Shown here: piece by piece, positions 56,670-64,000 of the stretch | Numbering within the stretch: position 1 is the stretch's first letter | Layout of the letters: every line of letters starts with the position of its first letter | From: Serratia inhibens | GTDB taxonomy: Bacteria; Pseudomonadota; Gammaproteobacteria; Enterobacterales; Enterobacteriaceae | DNA length: 64,000 nt | Assembly (NCBI RefSeq): GCF_003591175.1 | Contig: NZ_QYYG01000011.1 | Span: 114,779-178,778 of the forward strand | Direction: 5' to 3' | The notes under the pieces: generated by a model | Databases searched by the model: none | The model's input: the letters and a program-made list of their open reading frames with translations, nothing else | What the model was told of the DNA's origin: nothing | Made by a program: the position numbers and the translations under genes

Positions 56670-57437
56670 TCAGCCGGCCAACACCTTCCACAGCAGATGC
56701 CGATACACCGGCATCAACGGTTGTTGGGATAAATAGTAAAAGGTCCCGAGCGCCAGTATCCAACTCAGCACGCAGGCCATCCGCAACCGCACCGGCGACA
56801 GCCAGTTGCTCAGCCGATCGGCGCTGCGCTTGCCTTCACGCCACCAACGCCAGCTCAACCAGGCGGCCAGCCAAATCAGCACCACCACCGCAAACAGCAG
56901 CCATTTGAATAACGCGCTGCTGGCGCTGGCGGGAATGTCTATCGCCACGCCGGCCAGAATACCGGGGAAGAAATAAACCGGCGGCCAGGTGATGCAGCCG
57001 ATAATGTTAGGCAGGGCGAATTTGTATGGCGGCAGGTCGAGCATCCCGGCGACCATCGGCACCAGCGGGCGCGTCGGGCCGACAAAACGGCCAATCAGAA
57101 TGGTCGCCATACTGTGTTGATGCAGCGCATGCTCGGTCTTGTCCAGCATCGCCTTGTTCTTTTTCAGAAATGACCAACGATGCAGCGGCCCCTTGAAGGC
57201 GCGGCCGATAAAGTACGAGATCCAATCCCCCAGCAGGCAACCGAGGATCCCCGCCCCCCAGGCGTAATAGAAATCCACCTGGCCGCTGCCGATCAGCGCA
57301 CCAATGCTGGCCATCATTACCGTGCCGGGCAACAGCAACCCAACCAGAGCCAGAGATTCCAGAAACGCGACAAACATGACGACCATCAGAGTGAAAGCCA
57401 ATGACTGGGTGATCAAATGCTGCAGATAGGCTTCCAT
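56670..57437 (-). CDS. yabI: DedA-family membrane protein YabI
   Basis: 255 residues (E. coli YabI 254). DedA-family hallmarks are FLESLALVGLLLPGTVMM, the GDWISYFIGR segment, and GRFVGPTRPLVPMVAGML. Four to six membrane segments are seen. DedA proteins are implicated in undecaprenyl-phosphate or phospholipid translocation; the substrate of YabI is not established. In E. coli yabI neighbours thiQ directly; here ilvBN lies between them. Its stop codon abuts an ERIC element. Confidence 0.95.
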   Translation of the reverse strand: MEAYLQHLITQSLAFTLMVVMFVAFLESLALVGLLLPGTVMMASIGALIGSGQVDFYYAWGAGILGCLLGDWISYFIGRAFKGPLHRWSFLKKNKAMLDKTEHALHQHSMATILIGRFVGPTRPLVPMVAGMLDLPPYKFALPNIIGCITWPPVYFFPGILAGVAIDIPASASSALFKWLLFAVVVLIWLAAWLSWRWWREGKRSADRLSNWLSPVRLRMACVLSWILALGTFYYLSQQPLMPVYRHLLWKVLAG

Positions 57438-57551
57438 ATACCTCTACTCGTAATCAAAAGCGCGTGGGCGTGGGATTGTCCGGTGCGGCCGGGGGTGAGT
57501 CAACCGATGAATTGTATGCGTTTTTGGCAAAACCGCCCGACAATGGACAAT

Positions 57552-57571
57552 CACTGTATAAAAACCCATAC
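57552..57571 (+). promoter_or_regulatory. Degenerate LexA (SOS) box upstream of polB
   Basis: CTGTATAAAAACCCAT at 57554-57569 fits CTG-N10-CAG except for the last base (CAT). E. coli polB has CTGTATAAAACCACAG in this position. It lies about 50 bp ahead of the polB start. Confidence 0.6.
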
Positions 57572-57620
57572 TGTAACTTATGCCTATAGCCTTTCAGTTT
57601 AGCCTCTCAGGAACCGCGTG

Positions 57621-59984
57621 ATGTCACTCCAACAGGGTTTTCTGCTCACCCGCCACTGGCGCGATACGCCCGCAGGTACCGAGGTGGAGTTCTGGCTGGC
57701 GACCGACCGCGGGCCGCAGCAACTTCGCCTGCCACCGCAGACCTCCATAGCCTTTATCCCAGCCGAACAACGCCAGCGCGCTGAGCTGTTGCTGCGTGAA
57801 GAGCGGCAACTGGAGCTGAAAACCCTGCCGTTGACCGATTTCCATCATCGCCCGGTTCTGGGGCTGTATTGCCGCCAGCATCGTCAATTGATCAAACTGG
57901 AAAAGCTGCTGAAAGACGGCGGCGTCAATGTCTACGAAGCCGATATTCGCCCGCCGGAACGCTACCTGATGGAGCGTTTTATCACCGCGCCGGTGTGGTT
58001 CAGCGGCCGGCCCAATGGCAGCGGTCCGCTGCTCGACGGCCAGATGAAACCTGCGCCGGACTACCGCCCGACGCTGAAAATAGTCTCGCTGGACATTGAA
58101 ACCACCGCCCACGGCGAGCTGTATTCAATCGCGCTGGAAGGCTGCGGCCAGCGTCAGGTCTACATGCTGGGGCCGGCCAACGGCGGCAATGAACCGCTGG
58201 ATTTCGAGCTGGAATACTGCACCAGCCGCCCACAGATGCTGGAACGCCTGAATCAGTGGCTGGAACGGCACGATCCGGACGCCATCATCGGCTGGAACCT
58301 GGTACAGTTCGATTTACGCGTGCTGCAAAAACACGCAGAGCGCTACCAAATCCCCCTGCGACTGGGCCGTGGCGGCAACCTGCTGGAATGGCGCGAGCAC
58401 GGCTTCAAGCAGAATCACTTTTTCGCCTCTGCCGCCGGGCGGCTGATTATCGACGGCATAGAAGCGCTGAAATCCGCCACCTGGAACTTCCCTTCTTTCA
58501 GCCTGGAGTACGTAGCGCAAGCGCTGCTGGGAGAAGGTAAATCCATCGATAACCCCTACCAGCGGATGGCGGAAATCGATCGGCGCTTCGCCGAAGACAA
58601 ACCGGCGCTGGCGCGCTACAACCTGAAGGACTGCGAGTTGGTCACGCGGATTTTCGCCAAAGCCGAGCTGCTGACCTTCTTGCTGGAGCGTGCGACCGTC
58701 ACCGGGCTGGCGGCGGACCGCAGCGGTGGTTCGGTGGCCGCGTTCAGCAACCTGTATATGCCGCGCATGCACCGGCTGGGTTTTGTGGCGCCCAACCTCG
58801 GCGAACAGCCGGAGGAACACAGCCCCGGCGGCTTTGTCATGGATTCCCGACCCGGCCTGTATGATTCGGTGCTGGTGCTGGATTACAAAAGCCTGTACCC
58901 GTCGATCATCCGCACCTTCCTGATCGATCCGGTCGGGCTGGTGGAAGGCATGCGGCACCCAGGCGATGCCGATTCCGTACCCGGTTTTCGCCACGCGCGT
59001 TTCTCGCGCGGGAAACATTGCCTGCCGGCGATCGTCGAACAAATCTGGCAAGGACGCGAGGCAGCAAAACGCCAACAGAACAAGCCGTTATCCCAGGCTC
59101 TAAAAATCATCATGAACGCGCTATACGGTGTGTTGGGATCTAGCGGCTGTCGCTTTTTCGATCCCCGTTTGGCTTCGTCGATCACCCTGCGCGGCCATGA
59201 GATCATGCGCCAGACGCGCGAACTGATCGAGGCACAGGGCTATCAGGTGATCTACGGCGACACCGATTCCACCTTCGTCTGGCTGAAACAGCCGCACAGC
59301 GAACAGCAGGCGGCGCAGATTGGCAGGACGCTGGTGCAGCAGGTCAACCAATGGTGGCAGCAGCACCTTCAGCAACAGTTCGGGCTGGAGAACGCGCTGG
59401 AGCTGGAGTTTGAAACCCATTACTCGCGCTTTCTGATGCCCACCATCCGCGGCGCCGAACAGGGCAGTAAAAAACGCTATGCCGGGCTGATCGTCAAACC
59501 CGACGGCAACGAAGAAATGGTCTACAAAGGTCTGGAAACGGTGCGTACCGACTGGACGCCGCTGGCGCAACAATTCCAGCAGTTGCTCTACCAGCGCATA
59601 TTCAAACAGCAGCCGTATCAGGATTTTGTGCGTGAATACGTCAGCAAAACGCTGAACGGCGACTTTGACGATCGGCTGGTCTACCGCAAGCGCCTGCGCA
59701 GGAAGCTGGAAGAGTATCAGCGCAACGTGCCGCCGCACGTCCGTGCAGCGCGTATCGCCGACGACTATAATCGTCAACAGGGGCGGCCGCTGCAATATCA
59801 GAGCGGCGGCTGGATCAGCTACGTCATGACCGTAGCCGGCCCGGAACCCCTGGAGACCCAGCAGTCGGCCATAGATTACCAGCATTATCTGGACCGCCAG
59901 TTGCAACCGGTGGCAGACGCCATACTCCCTTTTCTGCACGACGATTTTACCACGCTGGTGACCGGGCAGATGGGGCTGTTCTGA
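57621..59984 (+). CDS. polB: DNA polymerase II
   Basis: Family-B DNA polymerase with 3'-5' exonuclease used in SOS repair and replication restart. 787 residues (E. coli 783). The exonuclease motif I is [11 protein letters not shown] (about 153-163), polymerase motif [12 protein letters not shown] and motif C YGDTDSTF, with KKRYAGL later; all acidic residues are intact. An adjacent GTG one codon upstream is the alternative start. A CTCAGGAA site precedes it. A degenerate SOS box lies upstream. Confidence 0.97.
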   Translation: MSLQQGFLLTRHWRDTPAGTEVEFWLATDRGPQQLRLPPQTSIAFIPAEQRQRAELLLREERQLELKTLPLTDFHHRPVLGLYCRQHRQLIKLEKLLKDGGVNVYEADIRPPERYLMERFITAPVWFSGRPNGSGPLLDGQMKPAPDYRPTLKIVSLDIETTAHGELYSIALEGCGQRQVYMLGPANGGNEPLDFELEYCTSRPQMLERLNQWLERHDPDAIIGWNLVQFDLRVLQKHAERYQIPLRLGRGGNLLEWREHGFKQNHFFASAAGRLIIDGIEALKSATWNFPSFSLEYVAQALLGEGKSIDNPYQRMAEIDRRFAEDKPALARYNLKDCELVTRIFAKAELLTFLLERATVTGLAADRSGGSVAAFSNLYMPRMHRLGFVAPNLGEQPEEHSPGGFVMDSRPGLYDSVLVLDYKSLYPSIIRTFLIDPVGLVEGMRHPGDADSVPGFRHARFSRGKHCLPAIVEQIWQGREAAKRQQNKPLSQALKIIMNALYGVLGSSGCRFFDPRLASSITLRGHEIMRQTRELIEAQGYQVIYGDTDSTFVWLKQPHSEQQAAQIGRTLVQQVNQWWQQHLQQQFGLENALELEFETHYSRFLMPTIRGAEQGSKKRYAGLIVKPDGNEEMVYKGLETVRTDWTPLAQQFQQLLYQRIFKQQPYQDFVREYVSKTLNGDFDDRLVYRKRLRRKLEEYQRNVPPHVRAARIADDYNRQQGRPLQYQSGGWISYVMTVAGPEPLETQQSAIDYQHYLDRQLQPVADAILPFLHDDFTTLVTGQMGLF

Positions 59985-59990
59985 CATTGC

Positions 59991-60008
59991 GCCCGCCATG
60001 CGGGCTTT
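59991..60008 (+). terminator. Putative terminator after polB
   Basis: Stem GCCCGC (59991-59996) / GCGGGC (60000-60005) with a 3-nt loop and a short T run. It is weak and lies 7 bp after the polB stop. The rest of the 269-bp gap to rapA holds no gene that I can see. Confidence 0.45.
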
Positions 60009-60253
60009 GGCGAAGGGTTAAGAAAAATCATCGGGTTTTGCAGGTGACGAACGCGCCGCCTTCCATTACCATAGCGCCCTTCCCAAATTCTGAACCACGC
60101 TGCGCCCATGCCGTCTCGCGACGCCTGCATGGCGTGAACAGCTATTGCCCGTCAAATTAAAATAAACCGGGATTAGCAAACGTTTGATACAGGTGCCGCG
60201 GCCCTTCCCGCCCGGTAACAAGACTTACTTAAAAAGAATCGAGCCGACAATAT

Positions 60254-63160
60254 ATGCCTTTTACACTTGGTCAACGCTGGATCAGCGATACGGAAAGCGA
60301 ATTAGGTCTGGGAACCGTCGTGGCGCTGGATGTGCGCATGGTTACCCTGCTTTTCCCCGCAACCGGTGAAAACCGACTCTATGCCAGAAGTGACTCGCCA
60401 ATCACCCGCGTGATGTTCAATCCGGGCGACACCATCAGCAACCACGAAGGGTGGGAGTTACAGGTAGAAGAGGTCAAAGAGGATAACGGCCTGCTGACCT
60501 ATATCGGCACCCGCCTGGACACCCAGGAAAGCGGCGTGGCGATGCGCGAAGTGCTGCTGGACAGCAAGCTGACCTTCAGCAAACCGCAGGACCGTCTGTT
60601 CGCCGGCCAGATCGACCGTATGGATCGCTTCGCCCTGCGTTTCCGCGCGCGTAAATACCAGAGCGAGCAGTATCGCCTGCCGTTCGCCGGCCTGCGCGGC
60701 ATGCGTGCCAGCCTGATCCCCCACCAGTTGCACATCGCTTACGAAGTCGGGCAGCGCCACGCGCCACGCGTACTGCTGGCAGATGAAGTCGGTTTGGGGA
60801 AAACCATCGAAGCCGGGATGATCATCCATCAGCAACTGCTGGCGGGCCGCGCCGAGCGCGTACTGATCGTGGTGCCTGAGACCCTCCAGCACCAGTGGCT
60901 GGTCGAAATGATGCGCCGCTTCAACCTGTATTTCTCGCTGTTCGACGACAGCCGTTACTCGGAAGCCAAACTCGACAGCAGCAATCCGTTTGAAACCGAA
61001 CAGCTGGTGATCTGTTCGCTGGACTTCGTGCGCCGCAACAAACAGCGCCTGGAAGAGCTGGCAGACGCCCAGTGGGATCTGCTGGTAGTCGACGAAGCCC
61101 ACCATCTGGCCTGGAGCGAAGAAGCGCCAAGTCGCGAATACCAGGTCATCGAACAGCTGGCGGAACATATCCCCGGCGTACTGCTGCTGACAGCGACCCC
61201 GGAGCAACTTGGCCAGCAGAGCCATTTCGCCCGTCTGCGCCTGCTGGACCCGAGCCGTTTCCACGATTACCAAGAATTCGTCAGCGAACAGCAAAAATAC
61301 CGCCCGGTCGCCGATGCCGTTACCCTGCTGCTGAGCGGTGAACGTCTGGCCGATGACAAGCTGAACATGCTGGGTGAACTGATCGACGAACAGGACATCG
61401 AACCGCTGCTGAAAGCCGCCAATAGCGACGCCGAGGGCGCCGAGCAAGCGCGCCAGGAGCTGGTCACCATGCTGATGGACCGCCACGGTACCAGCCGCGT
61501 GCTGTTCCGCAACACCCGCAACGGCGTTAAAGGCTTCCCGCACCGCAATCTGCACCAGATCAAGCTGCAGCTGCCGACCCAGTACCAGACCGCAATCAAA
61601 GTGTCCGGTATCATGGGGGCGAAGAAAACCATTGAAGCGCGTGCGCGCGACATGCTGTACCCGGAGCAAATCTATCAGGAGTTCGAGGGCGAGAACGCCA
61701 CCTGGTGGAACTTTGATCCGCGTGTGGAGTGGCTGCTGGACTACCTGGTGGCCAACCGCGATAAGAAAGTGCTGGTGATTTGCGCCAAGGCCGACACCGC
61801 GCTGCAGCTGGAACAGGTACTGCGTGAGCGCGAAGCGATCCGCGCTGCGGTGTTCCACGAAGGGCTGTCGATTATCGAACGCGATCGTGCCGCCGCCTAC
61901 TTCGCCTCGGAAGAAGACGGCGCCCAGGTGTTGCTGTGCTCGGAGATCGGTTCCGAAGGCCGCAACTTCCAGTTCGCCAGCCACCTGGTGATGTTCGACC
62001 TGCCGTTCAACCCCGATCTGCTGGAGCAGCGTATCGGCCGTCTGGACCGTATCGGCCAGATGCATGAAATTGAAATCATGGTGCCGTACCTGGAAAACAC
62101 CGCTCAGGCGGTACTGGTACGTTGGTTCCATGAAGGGCTGGACGCCTTTGAGCACACCTGCCCGACCGGCCGCACCATTTATGACAGCGGCTACGAGCAG
62201 TTGATCGGCTTCCTGGCTGCGCCGACCGAACATGAGGGGTTGGACGAATTCATTCACGCCTGCCGCCAGCAGCACGACCATCTCAAGGCGCAGTTGGAAC
62301 AGGGCCGCGATCGCCTGCTGGAAATGCACTCCAACGGCGGCGAGAAAGCTCAGGTGCTGGCAGAAGCCATCGCCAATCAAGACAACGACGTCAACCTGGT
62401 GGGCTTTGCGCTTAACCTGTTCGACATCGTCGGCATCAACCAGGACGATCGCAGCGACAACCTGATTGTGCTGACGCCGTCCGATCACATGCTGGTGCCG
62501 GACTTCCCGGGCCTGCCGCAGGACGGCTGCACCGTCACTTTCGATCGCGAGCAGGCGCTGTCGCGTGAAGACGCGCAGTTCGTCAGTTGGGAACACCCGA
62601 TCATCCGCAACGGCCTGGACCTGATCCTGTCCGGCGATACCGGCAGCTGTGCGGTGTCCTTGTTGAAAAACAAGGCGCTGCCGGTCGGCACCTTGCTGGT
62701 CGAACTGGTGTACGTGGTTGAGGCGCAGGCACCGAAACACCTGCAACTGACCCGCTTCCTGCCGCCAACGCCAATCCGCATGCTGATGGACCGCAAAGGC
62801 ACCAACCTGGCGGCGCAGGTCGAATTCGAAAGCTTCAACCGCCAGTTGAACGCAGTCAACCGCCATACCTCCAGCAAGCTGGTCAACGCGGTGCAACAGG
62901 ACGTGCACGCCATGCTGCAACAGGCGGAAAGCCTGGTTGAAGCCCAGGCGCGCGCGCTGATTGAACAGGCGAAACAGGAAGCGGACGACAAGCTGAGCAC
63001 CGAGCTGGCGCGTCTGGAAGCACTGAAGGCGGTTAACCCGAATATCCGTGATGACGAAGTGGAAGCGCTGGAGTTCAACCGTAAACAGGTGCTGGTCAAC
63101 CTGAATGAAGCGGGATGGCGTCTGGACGCTATCCGTCTGGTGGTGGTCACCCACCAGTAA
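60254..63160 (+). CDS. rapA: RNA polymerase-associated helicase-like ATPase RapA
   Basis: SWI2/SNF2 protein that binds core RNA polymerase and promotes recycling. 968 residues, the same length as E. coli. N-terminal Tudor-like domains cover about 1-110. Walker A DEVGLGKT is at 177-184, DEAH at 280-283, and the second RecA lobe includes [12 protein letters not shown] and [11 protein letters not shown]. It starts [15 protein letters not shown] like the family. rluA follows after a 54-bp spacer with a hairpin. Confidence 0.98.
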   Translation: MPFTLGQRWISDTESELGLGTVVALDVRMVTLLFPATGENRLYARSDSPITRVMFNPGDTISNHEGWELQVEEVKEDNGLLTYIGTRLDTQESGVAMREVLLDSKLTFSKPQDRLFAGQIDRMDRFALRFRARKYQSEQYRLPFAGLRGMRASLIPHQLHIAYEVGQRHAPRVLLADEVGLGKTIEAGMIIHQQLLAGRAERVLIVVPETLQHQWLVEMMRRFNLYFSLFDDSRYSEAKLDSSNPFETEQLVICSLDFVRRNKQRLEELADAQWDLLVVDEAHHLAWSEEAPSREYQVIEQLAEHIPGVLLLTATPEQLGQQSHFARLRLLDPSRFHDYQEFVSEQQKYRPVADAVTLLLSGERLADDKLNMLGELIDEQDIEPLLKAANSDAEGAEQARQELVTMLMDRHGTSRVLFRNTRNGVKGFPHRNLHQIKLQLPTQYQTAIKVSGIMGAKKTIEARARDMLYPEQIYQEFEGENATWWNFDPRVEWLLDYLVANRDKKVLVICAKADTALQLEQVLREREAIRAAVFHEGLSIIERDRAAAYFASEEDGAQVLLCSEIGSEGRNFQFASHLVMFDLPFNPDLLEQRIGRLDRIGQMHEIEIMVPYLENTAQAVLVRWFHEGLDAFEHTCPTGRTIYDSGYEQLIGFLAAPTEHEGLDEFIHACRQQHDHLKAQLEQGRDRLLEMHSNGGEKAQVLAEAIANQDNDVNLVGFALNLFDIVGINQDDRSDNLIVLTPSDHMLVPDFPGLPQDGCTVTFDREQALSREDAQFVSWEHPIIRNGLDLILSGDTGSCAVSLLKNKALPVGTLLVELVYVVEAQAPKHLQLTRFLPPTPIRMLMDRKGTNLAAQVEFESFNRQLNAVNRHTSSKLVNAVQQDVHAMLQQAESLVEAQARALIEQAKQEADDKLSTELARLEALKAVNPNIRDDEVEALEFNRKQVLVNLNEAGWRLDAIRLVVVTHQ

Positions 63161-63168
63161 CCTGCGGC

Positions 63169-63190
63169 ACGGGGAACTCCGGTTCCCCGT
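63169..63190 (+). repeat. Intercistronic hairpin rapA-rluA
   Basis: Perfect 9-bp stem ACGGGGAAC / GTTCCCCGT with a 4-nt loop, starting 9 bp after the rapA stop. No T run follows, so it looks like an mRNA processing or stability element, not a terminator. Confidence 0.6.
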
Positions 63191-63214
63191 ACAGTCACTT
63201 TCAGCGGAGCCAAG

Positions 63215-63865
63215 ATGGAACCCTACAATCCCCCTCAGGACCCGATGCATATCCTGTATCAGGATGAGCACATTATCGTGGTCAACAAGGCGAGCGGCCT
63301 GCTGTCGGTGCCTGGCCGCGCACCGGAAAACAAAGACAGCCTGATGACGCGCATTCAGGCCGATTTTCCGGCCGCCGAATCGGTGCATCGCCTGGATATG
63401 GCGACCAGCGGGGTGATTGTGGTGGCGTTGAACAAGGCCGCAGAGCGTGAGCTCAAGCGTCAGTTCCGCGATCGCGAGCCGAAGAAATCCTATATCGCCC
63501 GCGTGTGGGGCCATCTGGAGAACGATGAAGGGCTGGTGGATTTACCGCTGATTTGCGACTGGCCGAACCGGCCGCTGCAGAAGGTATGCTTCGAAACCGG
63601 CAAAGCGGCGCAAACAGAGTATCTGGTGCTGTCGCACGATGCCGATGGCAGCACGCGGGTAAAACTGACGCCGATCACCGGCCGCTCTCACCAGTTGCGC
63701 GTACACATGCTGGCACTGGGCCACCCGATCCTCGGTGACGGGTTCTATGCCCATCCCGAAGCCAAGGCAATGGCACCGCGATTGCAACTGCATGCGCAGG
63801 AACTGCGCATCACCCATCCGGCATTCCAGACGCCGATGCATTTCCGCGCCGAGCCGGATTTCTGA
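63215..63865 (+). CDS. rluA: Dual-specificity pseudouridine synthase RluA
   Basis: Makes pseudouridine at 23S rRNA position 746 and tRNA position 32 in E. coli. 216 residues (E. coli 219). The catalytic Asp61 lies in VHRLDMATSG. The family segments ITGRSHQLRVHMLALGHPILGD and ICDWPNRP are conserved. The downstream neighbour in E. coli is djlA; its coding region is not reached before base 64000, and 63866-64000 shows no gene. Confidence 0.97.
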   Translation: MEPYNPPQDPMHILYQDEHIIVVNKASGLLSVPGRAPENKDSLMTRIQADFPAAESVHRLDMATSGVIVVALNKAAERELKRQFRDREPKKSYIARVWGHLENDEGLVDLPLICDWPNRPLQKVCFETGKAAQTEYLVLSHDADGSTRVKLTPITGRSHQLRVHMLALGHPILGDGFYAHPEAKAMAPRLQLHAQELRITHPAFQTPMHFRAEPDF

Positions 63866-64000
63866 ATCCAACAAAAAATCTATGGTCACCCCCGTTTTTG
63901 CAAGATGAATTTTGAGGTACAGTGAGCTTTGCTTAAATCTATCCGGCGTCTGTTGGGAAACTAAGCCTGTTCCCGCGCCCCGATGAAAGCCGCGCCTGAC

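Noticed and set aside
60458..63514. A 1018-codon open frame on the minus strand covering rapA and part of rluA.
   Set aside because: It is antisense to well-conserved genes, lacks recognisable domains and follows from the GC-rich third-position bias of the plus-strand genes. A stop-free antisense frame is expected in such sequence.
63890..63926. Possible djlA promoter after rluA.
   Set aside because: A TACAGT -10-like hexamer is present, but the -35 is weak and the djlA start is beyond the window, so it is not listed as a feature.

Overview
This window is a stretch of enterobacterial core chromosome, most likely from Serratia or a close relative in the Yersiniaceae. Almost every protein reads as a near full-length relative of an E. 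coli K-12 protein, and gene order largely follows E. coli minutes 1-3. Features that differ from E. coli are a DUF721 (DciA-like) gene beside secM, alaE between cra and mraZ, ilvBN with its leader beside thiBPQ, and two 127-bp ERIC elements. The genus call is inference from gene content and protein similarity; no 16S rRNA or other marker is present. I see no prophage, insertion sequence, integron, CRISPR array, toxin cluster, tRNA or rRNA.

Layout. 1-3200: the 3' part of hemL, ampDE (cell-wall recycling and beta-lactamase signalling) and nadC. 3350-6443: the type IV pilus operon ppdD-hofB-hofC. 6507-10066: guaC, coaE, zapD, yacG and mutT, with an ERIC element between guaC and coaE. 10169-13498: secM-secA, with a DUF721 gene divergent from secM. 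14064-32008: the complete division and cell-wall (dcw) cluster on the minus strand, mraZ rsmH ftsL ftsI murE murF mraY murD ftsW murG murC ddlB ftsQ ftsA ftsZ lpxC, tightly overlapped and driven from a recognisable Pmra promoter with three MraZ-type repeats. 32788-40242: alaE, cra, ilvIH, an acyl-CoA synthetase and leuO. 40873-45797: the leu operon with promoter, leucine-rich leader peptide, attenuator and leuABCD.

45834-50738: a DASS-family anion transporter, then the glucose-phosphate-stress locus setA / sgrS-sgrT / sgrR. The dual-function sRNA SgrS and its peptide SgrT are readable at sequence level. 50744-54214: a TPP riboswitch and thiBPQ. 54318-56522: the ivbL leader, attenuator and ilvBN. 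56543-56669: a second ERIC element ending exactly at the yabI stop codon. 57552-63865: polB with a degenerate SOS box, rapA and rluA. The window ends just after rluA, where djlA would be expected.

The genes serve four main themes: peptidoglycan precursor synthesis with septum assembly; branched-chain amino acid synthesis (leuABCD plus two acetohydroxy acid synthases, ilvIH and ilvBN, within about 22 kb); post-transcriptional control (SecM arrest, TPP riboswitch, two leader-peptide attenuators, SgrS); and cofactor or nucleotide metabolism. I do not find a convincing undescribed system. The items most worth a second look are the DUF721 gene in an enterobacterium, the altered SecM arrest motif, the enlarged SgrT, the inverted repeat on the leu promoter and the ERIC element that fills the ilvN-yabI gap.
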